Under the pieces are notes generated by a model. That model had not been told where the DNA came from. It saw only the letters and a list, made by a program, of their open reading frames with translations, and made no database searches. From an uncultured Collinsella sp. (GTDB lineage Bacteria; Actinomycetota; Coriobacteriia; Coriobacteriales; Coriobacteriaceae): a stretch of DNA of 43,237 bases. The position numbers were made by a program, and so were the translations under genes. Shown here piece after piece: positions 24,632 through 32,134 of the stretch. The stretch lies in contig UQJV01000013.1 in NCBI GenBank assembly GCA_900541475.1, positions 1 through 43,237 on the forward strand, given 5' to 3'. Each line of letters starts with the position of its first letter. Position 1 is the first letter of the stretch.

Positions 24632-25456
24632 ATGAAGAATACTCAGCTGCTGCTGATCAACGATATGTGCGGTTACGGCAAGGTCGCGCTTTCCGCCATG
24701 CTGCCGGTGCTGTCGCACATGGGCTATCGCATTCACAACCTGCCGACGGCCCTCGTTTCCGATACGCTCAACTACCCCAAGTTCTACATCCACGACACCA
24801 CGGAGTACGTGCGCCAAAGCCTCGCTATCTGGGAGGAGCTCGGCTTTGAGTTCGACGCCATCTCGACCGGCTTTATCGTGACCGAGGAAGAGACGCGCAT
24901 TATCTCGGACTTTTGCCACCGCCGCGCGCAAAAGGGCACCAAGGTGTTCGTCGACCCCATCATGGGCGACAACGGCAAGCTCTATGCGGGTGTGCCCGAG
25001 TCCACGATTGGCCTTATGCGGCACCTGCTGGAGTGCGCAGACTACGCGGTGCCCAACTATACCGAGGCGTGCCTGCTTGCCGATAGGCCTATTGCCGAGC
25101 AAATTACGCCCGATGAGGGCCGCGCTCTTGTGGACGCCGTGCGCGAGCTGGGTGCCAAGTCGGTGGTCATTACGAGCGCTGTGGTCGACGGTGTGAATGT
25201 TGTCATCGGTTACGACCATGTGGCGGGGAAGTACTTCACGATTCCCTTCGACCTGATCCCGGTCTACTTCCCGGGCACGGGTGACACGTTCTCGGCGGTG
25301 CTCGTCGGCCGCGTTATGGCCGGCTGGAGCCTGCAGCGTGCGACGGCCGACGCCATGCGTGTGGTAGCCGAGCTTATCGAGCGCAACGCCGACCAAGAGG
25401 ATAAGTCGGCCGGCCTTCCCATCGAGGCCTGCCTGGATGTGATCGACCATGAGTAA
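24632..25456 (+). CDS. Pyridoxal/pyridoxamine kinase (PdxY-like, ribokinase fold)
   Basis: A 274-residue small-molecule kinase of the PfkB/ribokinase superfamily, pyridoxal-kinase branch, phosphorylating vitamin B6 forms with ATP for salvage to PLP. The N-terminus reads NDMCGYGKVALSAMLPVLS, the usual PdxY start (family form: S-V-x-G-x-V-G), followed by LVSDTLNYPKF. The ATP/catalytic region is DLIPVYFPGTGDTFSAVL, with the Asp of GTGD as the expected base. FVDPIMGDNGKLY and PNYTEACLL are also typical. ATG at 24632 follows GGGGGAC; the open frame continues upstream to 24563 without homology. The last codons overlap the next gene by 8 nt (ATGAGTAA), so the two are translationally coupled. Confidence 0.9.
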   Translation: MKNTQLLLINDMCGYGKVALSAMLPVLSHMGYRIHNLPTALVSDTLNYPKFYIHDTTEYVRQSLAIWEELGFEFDAISTGFIVTEEETRIISDFCHRRAQKGTKVFVDPIMGDNGKLYAGVPESTIGLMRHLLECADYAVPNYTEACLLADRPIAEQITPDEGRALVDAVRELGAKSVVITSAVVDGVNVVIGYDHVAGKYFTIPFDLIPVYFPGTGDTFSAVLVGRVMAGWSLQRATADAMRVVAELIERNADQEDKSAGLPIEACLDVIDHE

Positions 25457-25778
25457 CGCCGGCGAGGGCGGCGCCAAGCCGGCCGACGAGAACAAGCCGC
25501 TTGGTGCGCCGCGTGGCAAGCGTCCGCGTATCCGCATAAGCTGTGTGGACCAGCTGGGTGCGTGCCGCTGTCACCATGGTCATAAGCCGGGCGACGTCTT
25601 TGACTTCGACCGAGACCGCGGCAAGATGTGCGCCATGGCCTGCCATGTGGGCTTTCCCTATATCGATATCCTGCGCTATGGCGGAACCGTGCCTGGCAAC
25701 GAGCCCGGTACGGCAAAGTTCTGCTGTCCCGAGGTCGATACGCTGAACGTCTGGCTTGCCGAGATCGTAGACGAATAG
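25449..25778 (+). CDS. Small Cys-rich protein of the TIGR04076 type
   Basis: A 109-residue protein that matches the TIGR04076 pattern: a Cys-containing beta start (IRISCVDQLGACRCHHGHKPGD), then a GKMCAMACHVGFPYIDILRYGG segment and a C-terminal CCPEVDTLNVW. Seven Cys and three His residues suggest metal or cofactor binding, but the family has no established function that I know of. The first 30 residues are a Gly/Ala/Lys-rich low-complexity tail. It overlaps the end of the kinase gene by 8 nt, so it is made together with that enzyme. Whether it acts in B6 metabolism is speculation from position. Confidence 0.8.
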   Translation: MSNAGEGGAKPADENKPLGAPRGKRPRIRISCVDQLGACRCHHGHKPGDVFDFDRDRGKMCAMACHVGFPYIDILRYGGTVPGNEPGTAKFCCPEVDTLNVWLAEIVDE

Positions 25779-25780
25779 TC

Positions 25781-25873
25781 GAGCGTGGATTTTCTCCCGT
25801 TTAGAGCGCACTTGAATGCTCAAAGTGGGAGAAAATCCACGCTCATTTTTCATGTGGGAGATTATCCACGCTC
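25781..25873. repeat. Three-arm palindromic element (GAGCGTGGATTTTCTCCC)
   Basis: GAGCGTGGATTTTCTCCC (25781-25798) is perfectly complementary to GGGAGAAAATCCACGCTC (25827-25844). The right arm is repeated 29 bases later with two changes (25856-25873). The left arm starts three bases after the stop codon of the TIGR04076 gene, and the last arm ends 37 bases before the stop of the convergent phosphatase gene. The 25827-25844 hairpin is followed by ATTTTT, so it may also terminate the plus-strand pair. Confidence 0.85.
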
Positions 25874-25910
25874 GTTTCGCGTCGAAGGTGTGGCCCGCGA
25901 CCTCGCTTGC

Positions 25911-26375
25911 CTACAGCTGCTCGAGCATAGCGGTGCAACCGGCGAGCACATCGCGGTAGGTGGCATCGAAATTACCGGTGTACCAGGGGTCGGCTACGTC
26001 GCCGGGGCGATCGGTCCAATCGAGCAAGCGCGAGATCTTGCCATCGGGGTCCTTGCTAAAGATACGGTACAGACCGCGGGCGTTCTCGTCGTCCATATAG
26101 ACGATGTGGTCCCAGTCGCCATACTCCGCGCGACGCACCTGACGCGCGCGATGTGCGACGACGGGAATCCCGACTTCGCGCAGCTTAGCGACCGTGCCAT
26201 GATGCGGCGGGTTGCCGATCTCCTCAGTTGAGGTCGCGGCGGAATCGATGACAAACTCCGCCTCGCGTCCAGCGCGGCGCACGAGCTCGGTAAACACCGA
26301 CTCGGCCATGGTCGAGCGGCAGATGTTCCCATGGCAGACAAAGAGAACGCGGTGGACGGGCTTGGGGCTATTCAT
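25911..26375 (-). CDS. Low-molecular-weight protein tyrosine phosphatase
   Basis: A 154-residue cytoplasmic phosphatase. The P-loop is VCHGNICRST (residues 13-22), with nucleophile Cys14 and Arg20 in the CX5R pattern, and the general-acid loop is DVADPWYTG near residues 124-132. Both are diagnostic for the LMW-PTP family, and the length is normal. GGAGAGAG precedes the ATG at 26375. It lies 36 bases after an acyltransferase gene on the same strand, so the two probably form an operon. In other bacteria such phosphatases often act with tyrosine kinases in polysaccharide export. No kinase is present here. Confidence 0.93.
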   Translation of the reverse strand: MNSPKPVHRVLFVCHGNICRSTMAESVFTELVRRAGREAEFVIDSAATSTEEIGNPPHHGTVAKLREVGIPVVAHRARQVRRAEYGDWDHIVYMDDENARGLYRIFSKDPDGKISRLLDWTDRPGDVADPWYTGNFDATYRDVLAGCTAMLEQL

Positions 26376-26411
26376 GACCAGCTCTCTCCAAACGAAGCCA
26401 AGTACGACGCG

Positions 26412-27521
26412 TTATCGAACGGCGTCCCTAGGCCCTGACGATGCCAGCGAGCGCGACAAATTCATGCTGGGCACCTCGACGATGCGCCAGAAGGCAACGG
26501 CGACGAGCATGCTTGCGGACAGCGAGACCGCGGCAATCGCGAGCGGGTCGACAATCCCGAGCCTGGGCAGCAGGGCAACGAGCGCACCGATGACCATGGC
26601 GTGGGTAAGGTAGAGGCTGTACGACACCTTTCCCAAAAAGACCATGGGGGCCGCAGAGAGCGCACGGCGCGTGAACCCGTCGGCGATTGCGACGACAACC
26701 ACCACCAGGCAGGCCGCGTTCATGGCGGTGAACTCCAACGCCTCGAGGACCCCGCCGGGATGCCACACGAGCGAGAGCTCGATAACACCAACGGAGGCCA
26801 CAAGCAGCGCCAGCTCGGCCAGCATTGAAAGCTTGACGGCCTTGATTTTGCCGAATTGCCGGGCCACCATAACGCCAAGCCAGAACATCAGGCAAAGGCG
26901 CAGCGGAAAGTAGCCCGTCCAGTGCGAGACAAGCACCGCAATAAAGGTCGCAACAACCGCCAGATCCGTCCGGCGAATCCTTGATATGCACCAGATGGCC
27001 AGCGGAAGCGTCAGGCTAAACCAGAGCTCCCAGCTCATGGACCAGACGGGAGAGTCAACGCGGGCGAGCTGCGCGCCAAAGAGGTTGTTGACGCCATCGG
27101 ACACGTTGAACAGCACGTCGAACTGCATGAGGATGTCATGAACCGCAGTGGGAAGGCCCGCGTCGTAGGCGACGGCAAGCGCGGAGCGCGACGTGGACCC
27201 CAAGCGCCAGGCCACGTAGCCCGCAGGAAGGGCCAGTGCAATCGCCGCAAACAGCGGTACGCAAAGGCGGACGACCCTTCTTGGGTAATAGCCAAGCCAG
27301 TCGTACCCGCCGTTTCCCATGTGCTTAAAGGGAACAAGAGACAGCACTATGCCGGACAGGATAAAGAACACCATAACCGACGCGCCGCCAGGGAAGAGGC
27401 TCGGACCCCCCGTGCCAAACGGCTTGACCATGTTGTCGACGTGAAACAGGAACACCATCAGCGCCCCGAGCCCTCGCAGGCCGTCAAGCGACAAGACGCG
27501 CTTCTCGTGACCAGGCATCAT
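26412..27521 (-). CDS. Membrane acyltransferase (acyltransferase_3 family)
   Basis: A polytopic membrane protein of about 369 residues, of the type that O-acetylates or O-acylates cell-surface sugars. The N-terminal signature LSLDGLRGLGALMVFLFHV carries the family's R-G pattern and its catalytic His in FHV. About ten hydrophobic helices follow, with SWELWFSLTLPLAIW and GKVSYSLYLTHAMVIG as family landmarks. The start is ambiguous: GTG 27524, ATG 27521 and ATG 27518 all lie behind AAGGAAGGAG; I favour 27521. The promoter is at 27557-27585, and the LMW tyrosine phosphatase follows in the same transcript. A role in exopolysaccharide or teichoic acid decoration is inferred. Confidence 0.87.
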   Translation of the reverse strand: MMPGHEKRVLSLDGLRGLGALMVFLFHVDNMVKPFGTGGPSLFPGGASVMVFFILSGIVLSLVPFKHMGNGGYDWLGYYPRRVVRLCVPLFAAIALALPAGYVAWRLGSTSRSALAVAYDAGLPTAVHDILMQFDVLFNVSDGVNNLFGAQLARVDSPVWSMSWELWFSLTLPLAIWCISRIRRTDLAVVATFIAVLVSHWTGYFPLRLCLMFWLGVMVARQFGKIKAVKLSMLAELALLVASVGVIELSLVWHPGGVLEALEFTAMNAACLVVVVVAIADGFTRRALSAAPMVFLGKVSYSLYLTHAMVIGALVALLPRLGIVDPLAIAAVSLSASMLVAVAFWRIVEVPSMNLSRSLASSGPRDAVR

Positions 27522-27556
27522 CACTCCTTCCTTCGTGCATTCGAGCAGAGCGTCCC

Positions 27557-27585
27557 ATTATATGCCCTCATGGATTTAGCGTACA
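27557..27585 (-). promoter_or_regulatory. Candidate promoter of acyltransferase-phosphatase operon
   Basis: A perfect minus-strand TATAAT (27562 to 27557) lies about 35 bases before the start codon. The -35 at 17 bases is TGTACG (27585 to 27580), which is weak. Confidence 0.5.
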
Positions 27586-27597
27586 TTTTGACGAGAA

Positions 27598-27628
27598 AGA
27601 CCCCCAAATCGGGCGGATTCGGGGGTCT
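27598..27628 (-). terminator. Minus-strand hairpin upstream of the acyltransferase promoter
   Basis: Perfect 8-bp stem AGACCCCC/GGGGGTCT (27598-27605 with 27621-27628), extended inward by a partial AAATC/GATTC pairing. On the minus strand it is followed by TTTCTCG, so it would shield the acyltransferase promoter from upstream transcription. Confidence 0.6.
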
Positions 27629-27757
27629 GGCTCATGTGCATGTTAACGGCGGCGTGCAGATTGTCTACGGCAACATGGCATCTAGCTACGCAACTCCGAT
27701 GCGCGAGCTGCTGGGCATGGAGTAAACGCCTCACATATCTATAAAATCCGGTATAAA

Positions 27758-27789
27758 AGGCGGCGGCAGACAATGAACTGCCGCCGCCT
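27758..27789 (-). terminator. Terminator of the MFS exporter gene
   Basis: Perfect 12-bp stem AGGCGGCGGCAG (27758-27769) / CTGCCGCCGCCT (27778-27789), with an 8-base loop. On the minus strand it is followed by TTTTATA. It lies 140 bases after the MFS stop codon. Confidence 0.8.
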
Positions 27790-27929
27790 CTGAGTTGCCC
27801 CACGCGCATTTCGTGTATCTGAAATACATGAAATTGCACTGCTGGAGCTTGCAGGTGGATAAGCACTACCCGTATGGGACGGTTTTCACCGGTTGCTCGC
27901 CACCCTGGGCTCCTGGGCTGTGTTCGCCC

Positions 27930-29183
27930 CTATGCCCGTATTGAGGGCTGTGCTGATTGGCGGCGACGCTCCCAACGAGCCAGCTTAATCGTCACCAGCG
28001 TGAGCGCCCAGGCCACAAGCGAGAACGCGGCGCCCACTGCACCCACGTACGCAATGCCAATGCTGCTTACCACGGCGCCGCCCACTGCGGTGCCAAACGA
28101 GATGCCGACGTTAAACGCCATGGGCTCAACCGAACTTGCGAGTACCATCGACTTGGGATGGCGGCTGCGTGCCACGTCCATAAAGTGCGTGATGCATGAG
28201 ACCGAGAACAGGTACATGAGCATCGCCAGGCTAAAGACAAAGACCAGCGCGAGCGGCATGGCGGCGCCCACGGCAAACAGCCCGAGTAACGCCGCAGCCT
28301 GCAGTACAAACGTCACAAGCAGTGCCTTCATGCCAAAACGCGCGTCGATCCATCCGCCCAAGATGTTCGAGACCAGGCAGAACACGCCGTAGGCCATAAG
28401 CGTGGTGCTCGCCTGAACGGTTCCCATACCCAGCACCTGCTCAAGATAAGGCGTCACGTAGCCGTAGAACACATAGACCGAGCCTACGCCAAACAAAAAG
28501 ATGAGCATGCCGGTGATGATGCTCGGCTCGCGCAGCAGACCCGCCTGCTCGCGAAAGGTGGCAGGCTCATCGGTTTGCCCAGCGCGCGGCATAAACGCCA
28601 CGAGCGCTCCGCAGATCAGAACGGCAAAGGTCAGCGTGCCGTACATGGCCACGTGCCAGTCGAGCGTGTCGGCCACGAACTTGCCGATCGAGGTCACAAA
28701 GACCATTGCCACGGAAAACGCGCCATATACCACCGAGATGGCAAGTGAGGTTTGCTGTGGGGACAGCAGCTCGGGGATGTACGTCACACCCACGGCGAGC
28801 AGTGCGCCCGAGACGGAGCCCAGGACAATGCGCGAGATAAACAGCACCTGGAAGTTGGGCGCCAACGCCATGACCAGGTTGCCGAGCACAAAAACGATGC
28901 TGTAGCACACGAGCAGCTGGTAGCGGCGGAATCGCCCCGTGCTGAGCGCGAGCACCGGCGTGGCGATAGCGTAGACGAGCGCGAACACGCTGATGAGCTG
29001 GCCCGCAGTGGCAAGTGATTCGCCGAGTTCCGTTGCCAAGTCGCTTTCGATGCCGATGACCACGAACTCCGAGCAGCCGAGCGAGAAGCCCAACAGCACG
29101 AGCAGCGCCAGGCAGAGCTTGGTGCGCGCGGGGGAGAGCGCGGCGGCGGTTGACTTACTTTTAGGCGTGGTTGCGGCGGTCAA
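27930..29183 (-). CDS. MFS transporter, DHA1/AraJ-like efflux permease
   Basis: A 417-residue major facilitator with about twelve hydrophobic helices. It belongs to the DHA1-type sugar/drug efflux group (AraJ, YdhP-like): an early GCSEFVVIGIESDLATELG segment, then LVYAIATPVLALSTGRFRR between helices 2 and 3, and VLGSVSGALLAVGVTYIPEL in helix 4. The start is uncertain. No ATG exists near the N-terminus; TTG at 29183 follows GGAG by eight bases and is my choice, while the frame is open to 29231. It is a single gene divergent from the LpdD-NUDIX fusion, with about 160 bases between. It might export a product of that pathway, but this rests on position only. Confidence 0.85.
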   Translation of the reverse strand: MTAATTPKSKSTAAALSPARTKLCLALLVLLGFSLGCSEFVVIGIESDLATELGESLATAGQLISVFALVYAIATPVLALSTGRFRRYQLLVCYSIVFVLGNLVMALAPNFQVLFISRIVLGSVSGALLAVGVTYIPELLSPQQTSLAISVVYGAFSVAMVFVTSIGKFVADTLDWHVAMYGTLTFAVLICGALVAFMPRAGQTDEPATFREQAGLLREPSIITGMLIFLFGVGSVYVFYGYVTPYLEQVLGMGTVQASTTLMAYGVFCLVSNILGGWIDARFGMKALLVTFVLQAAALLGLFAVGAAMPLALVFVFSLAMLMYLFSVSCITHFMDVARSRHPKSMVLASSVEPMAFNVGISFGTAVGGAVVSSIGIAYVGAVGAAFSLVAWALTLVTIKLARWERRRQSAQPSIRA

Positions 29184-29263
29184 GGTTGTCACTCCAATGT
29201 CGCATGAATAAGCGGGATTCAATCCCTGCAACTCTAACAGAATGTGTCAGGCGCCTGCCCCCT

Positions 29264-29292
29264 TTGTCGCAGGCTGCGCTTGCCTGTATAGT
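29264..29292 (+). promoter_or_regulatory. Candidate promoter of the LpdD-NUDIX gene
   Basis: TTGTCG (29264-29269), 17 bases, TATAGT (29287-29292). An 8-bp hairpin GCCTGTAT/ATACAGGC (29282-29304) overlaps the -10 box and start site and could be an operator. The preceding CCTGCCCCCTTTGTCGCA resembles half of the palindromic repeat core. Confidence 0.45.
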
Positions 29293-29344
29293 CGCAATAC
29301 AGGCGAAGATGGTCTCAGGTACATCGCGGGCGACAGGAGATCCC

Positions 29345-30292
29345 ATGGGTATGCACACGACAAAGGTTGCAGTGGGCGAGGGCAAGTTTGCGCTCGAGGC
29401 CCAGTTGACGGTGACGCCGCGCGGCATGGTGGTGTACGCCTGCTCGCCGGAGTTCGCACACCTGGGCGCCACGGCGCAGGCCATTCCGCGCCCCGAGCCC
29501 GGCCGTACGGCGACGGTGAGCATCCTGGCCGTTCCGTGCCATCGAGACGAGATCCCGGCGCACGATATCGCGGCGGCGCTGGCCACGCGCTTTGGCGTGC
29601 CGGTAGTTGCAAGCACGGGCTTTCATGTCGAGCACGCGACCGCGGATGACCTGCAGCGCGTGCTCACTACCACCAAGGAGCTCATCGCCGCACTCGAAGA
29701 CGCCGCGGCCCGCATCTTGCGCGCCGGCTGGGATGAGGGCGGCGCGGGCGCCGAGGTCGTGGCGGTTGATGCCGCGACCGGCGAGGCGCTTGGTCCCGCT
29801 GATCGCATCGAGGCCCATACCGGCGAGGGAATCCTGCATCAGGCATTTCTGACGCTTCTGGTCGAGGGCCAGGGCGAAGACGCGCGCCTGCTACTCTGTC
29901 GTCGCAGTCCGCTCAAACGCCTGTGGGGCGGGGTGCTGGCCGATGGCTGTGCCGGCCATCCGCTCCCCGGGGAAGACGTCGCGGCCGCCACAGCGCGCCG
30001 CATCGGTGAGGAGCTCGGCATCAAGCGTGAGCCCGATCAGCTCAAGCACCTCGGACACGTGGTGTACCGCGAGGACCACGGCGACGGCCGCTGTGAGTGC
30101 GAATGGTGCGAGGTGTTCGCAGCCCATGTTGAGCCGGGCGAGCTGCATATCAACCAAGAGGAGATCTCGGAGGTGCGTCGCGTGGCCCCGTTCGAGCTCA
30201 AAGGCTACCTGCAGGGCCATCCCGAGCAGCTGGCTCCCTGGCTCCGTGAGGCTCTCGGCGACCCATCCATTCGCACGGTCCTCGCTATGTAA
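29345..30292 (+). CDS. Fusion: LpdD-like prFMN-decarboxylase accessory domain + IPP-isomerase-like NUDIX domain
   Basis: A 315-residue two-domain protein. Residues 5-120 resemble LpdD, the small accessory protein of gallate-type (UbiD-class) decarboxylases: AHLGATAQA, TATVSILAVPCHRDEIP, STGFHVEHATADDLQRVL. Residues 137-305 are a NUDIX domain close to type I isopentenyl-diphosphate isomerase: EAHTGEGILHQAF (His158 and His165), LLLCRRSPLKRLWGG, CAGHPLPGE (His205), and ECEWCEVFAAH (Glu251, Glu253). These match the metal ligands of E. coli Idi. The catalytic Cys67 of E. coli aligns with Ala203, while Cys202 stands one residue earlier, so activity is uncertain. ATG 29345 follows AGGAGA; ATG 29351 is an alternative. 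Upstream of a carrier, UbiD and UbiX, it may support prenylated-FMN supply: IPP to DMAPP would provide the prenyl donor. Confidence 0.82.
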   Translation: MGMHTTKVAVGEGKFALEAQLTVTPRGMVVYACSPEFAHLGATAQAIPRPEPGRTATVSILAVPCHRDEIPAHDIAAALATRFGVPVVASTGFHVEHATADDLQRVLTTTKELIAALEDAAARILRAGWDEGGAGAEVVAVDAATGEALGPADRIEAHTGEGILHQAFLTLLVEGQGEDARLLLCRRSPLKRLWGGVLADGCAGHPLPGEDVAAATARRIGEELGIKREPDQLKHLGHVVYREDHGDGRCECEWCEVFAAHVEPGELHINQEEISEVRRVAPFELKGYLQGHPEQLAPWLREALGDPSIRTVLAM

Positions 30293-30317
30293 AAAAGACA
30301 GTCCCTTTGTCACATCC

Positions 30318-30382
30318 AAACCGTCACAACATTCGGCAAAAATCTCGAAAACGAGGAAAAGTGTCGAATGTTGTGACGGTTT
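30318..30382 (+). terminator. Long-stem terminator after the LpdD-NUDIX gene
   Basis: Perfect 18-bp stem AAACCGTCACAACATTCG (30318-30335) / CGAATGTTGTGACGGTTT (30365-30382), with a small inner CTCG/CGAG hairpin, followed by TTTTG. A half copy of the CCCTTTGTCACA element (30303-30314) lies directly before it. Confidence 0.75.
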
Positions 30383-30451
30383 TTGTCCAGAGGGGCGCTT
30401 CTCATCCAAAAAATCTCGCTTGACTGTATTGCCGCAACACAGCGCAACGTA

Positions 30452-30481
30452 AGGGGTGTCCGATAACGGGCGCCCCTTTTT
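30452..30481 (+). terminator. Intrinsic terminator/attenuator in the carrier gene leader
   Basis: An 11-bp stem AGGGGTGTCCG (30452-30462) / CGGGCGCCCCT (30467-30477), with two G-T pairs and loop ATAA, followed by TTTTT. It lies 54 bases before the SLC13 gene. A TTGACT (30420-30425) stands just upstream, without a good -10. It could end the previous transcript or attenuate the operon. Confidence 0.65.
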
Positions 30482-30534
30482 AAGCGGCAACGTGGCTGCG
30501 AATCCGGAGCGCCCCCAACAAGAAAGGTGGGGAG

Positions 30535-31992
30535 ATGGAAGCGGAAAAGAAGGCGTTTAAGATCACCAAGCGCGAAATTGGCTTTGTGCTGGGTATCGTT
30601 GTCTTTTTGCTGGTGAAGTTTCTTCCTTTGGCGGAGCTGAGCTCGACGGTCGAGCTCACGGTCGGCGGTCAGACCTGTCTGGCACTGACGCTCGCCACGG
30701 TGGTGTTCTGGGCATGTGGCGTGGCACAGCCGGGCTTTGTGGGCCTGCTCTACTGCGCGCTGCTCGTTCTGTTTAAGGTGTGCGTGGACGACACGGGCGC
30801 CGCGAGCGTCTCGGCGACGGTCGCCTCCACGTTTAGCTCGTGGACCAAGGCCACCATGTGGCTCGTTATCGGCGCCTACCTCATCGCCAGCGCGGTCAAG
30901 GAGTCGGGCCTGGGCGAGCGTATCGCCTACGCGTTCATGCTCAAGTTCGTGCGCGACGCCAAGTCGCTCATCATCTCGATCTTCGCGCTCACCTTTGTGC
31001 TGTCGCTGCTGATCCCGCATCCGTTCCCCCGCGCCTTCCTCATCCTCGCCGTCGTCTCGGTCATCGCCGAGTCCGCCGGCTACGGTGACGACGACAAGGG
31101 CAAGCTCGGCTTCCTCGTGTTTGCCGCTGCCGCCCCGGGTTCCATGTTCTTCCTGACGGGCGACTCCACGCTTAACCCACTCGTTGCGCAGTACAGTGCC
31201 GAGGCCGGCGGCATGAGCCCGTCCTTCGTCGACTGGTTCCTGTACATGAGCGTGCCTATGCTGGTTGCGCTGCTGTGCACCCTGTTCCTGGGCCTTTTCC
31301 TCTTTAAGCCCAGCAAGGAGCTCGTCTACGATCGCGAGCAGATCGTGGCCAAGCAGGCCGCGCTCGGCAAGCTCTCCGTCAAGGAGATCCGCACCATCGT
31401 GTGGCTTGTCATCGCCATCGCGCTGTGGCTCACCGTCTCGGGCGACTATATCGGCTGGGTCACCCTGGCCATTGGCGTTGCTCTCGCCATGCCCATCATC
31501 GGCGAAGTCCTCACTCCCGCCAGCTGGAACGCTGTCGACATCAAGTCCCTCATGTTCCTGACGGCCGCCATGGCCGTGGGCTCCGTGGGCGGTGCCACCG
31601 GCATGAACGCCTGGATCGCCGACGTCGTGCTCCCCAGCTCCGTGCCTGAGAACATCTTCCTGTTCGCCCTGCTCGTCGCCGCGCTTTCCATGATCATCCA
31701 CATGTTCATGGGCTCGGTCATGGCCGTGCTCGGCGTGTGCGTGCCGGCATTTATCAGCTTTGCCGCCGGCTCCAGCGTGAGTCCACTCGCCGTGGCGCTC
31801 ATCGTCTTCACGTCCATCAACATCCACTACATCCTGCCGTTCCATAACCTGCCGATCCTTATCGGCGAAGGCAAGGACGCCGGCGGCTACACCTCCAAAG
31901 AGGCTATGCGCATGGGCATCCCCCTCACCGCGGTCGTCTTTGTCGTCGTGCTGGTTGAGGCCGCCTGGTTCCACCTCTTTGGCCTGATGTAA
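30535..31992 (+). CDS. SLC13/DASS-type anion transporter (probable aromatic acid carrier)
   Basis: A 485-residue membrane carrier with about twelve hydrophobic helices, resembling the divalent-anion:sodium symporter (DASS/SLC13) and ion-transporter superfamily. Landmarks include LLIPHPFPRAFLILAVVSV in the first half, the symmetrical FTSINIHYILPFHNLPILIG in the second half, and GDSTLNPL as a likely substrate-loop Ser/Asn motif. ATG at 30535 follows AAAGGTGGGGAG. It precedes UbiD and UbiX on the same strand, with 142 bases to the UbiD start, and follows a possible attenuator. Uptake of the hydroxylated aromatic acid that the decarboxylase consumes is the natural inference; exchange of acid against its product is also possible. 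The actual substrate is not shown. Confidence 0.85.
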   Translation: MEAEKKAFKITKREIGFVLGIVVFLLVKFLPLAELSSTVELTVGGQTCLALTLATVVFWACGVAQPGFVGLLYCALLVLFKVCVDDTGAASVSATVASTFSSWTKATMWLVIGAYLIASAVKESGLGERIAYAFMLKFVRDAKSLIISIFALTFVLSLLIPHPFPRAFLILAVVSVIAESAGYGDDDKGKLGFLVFAAAAPGSMFFLTGDSTLNPLVAQYSAEAGGMSPSFVDWFLYMSVPMLVALLCTLFLGLFLFKPSKELVYDREQIVAKQAALGKLSVKEIRTIVWLVIAIALWLTVSGDYIGWVTLAIGVALAMPIIGEVLTPASWNAVDIKSLMFLTAAMAVGSVGGATGMNAWIADVVLPSSVPENIFLFALLVAALSMIIHMFMGSVMAVLGVCVPAFISFAAGSSVSPLAVALIVFTSINIHYILPFHNLPILIGEGKDAGGYTSKEAMRMGIPLTAVVFVVVLVEAAWFHLFGLM

Positions 31993-32134
31993 GCGGTCGA
32001 GCGCCTCGGCTGTAAGCAGCCAAGCGCTTGAACTTCGAGTGGTCGAGCGCTCCATTTGTGAGCGCCGCGGCCCCATTACGTTACCCCGTCCGGCGGCACC
32101 CCGTCGCCGGACACTCTCCCGAAAGGAGTACGCC
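31993..32134. other. Spacer between carrier and UbiD genes
   Basis: This 142-base gap contains two GGTCGAGCGC repeats (31995 and 32041 regions), a GGCTG/CAGCC hairpin, and an 8-bp hairpin GTCCGGCG (32088-32095) / CGCCGGAC (32105-32112) just before the UbiD ribosome binding site. No T-run is present, so read-through from the carrier is expected. Confidence 0.55.

Larger units (their letters stand above)
27522..27929. other. 408-base intergenic region: terminators and a possible coding remnant
   Basis: It holds the acyltransferase promoter, two minus-strand terminator hairpins (27598-27628 and 27758-27789), and an interval of 27629-27725 whose plus-strand frame reads HVHVNGGVQIVYGNMASSYA and ends TPMRELLGME before a stop. 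That frame looks coding-like but has no start codon with a ribosome binding site, and I recognise no homologue. The rest, up to 27929, shows nothing clear. Confidence 0.5.

Noticed and set aside
25781..25873. Possible CRISPR-like repeats
   Set aside because: There are only three arms, one inverted, with an 11-base gap between the two direct copies and no cas genes. It fits a palindromic element.
27576..27866. 96-codon minus-strand frame between the acyltransferase and MFS genes
   Set aside because: It runs through two terminator hairpins, lacks a good ribosome binding site and looks like no known protein.
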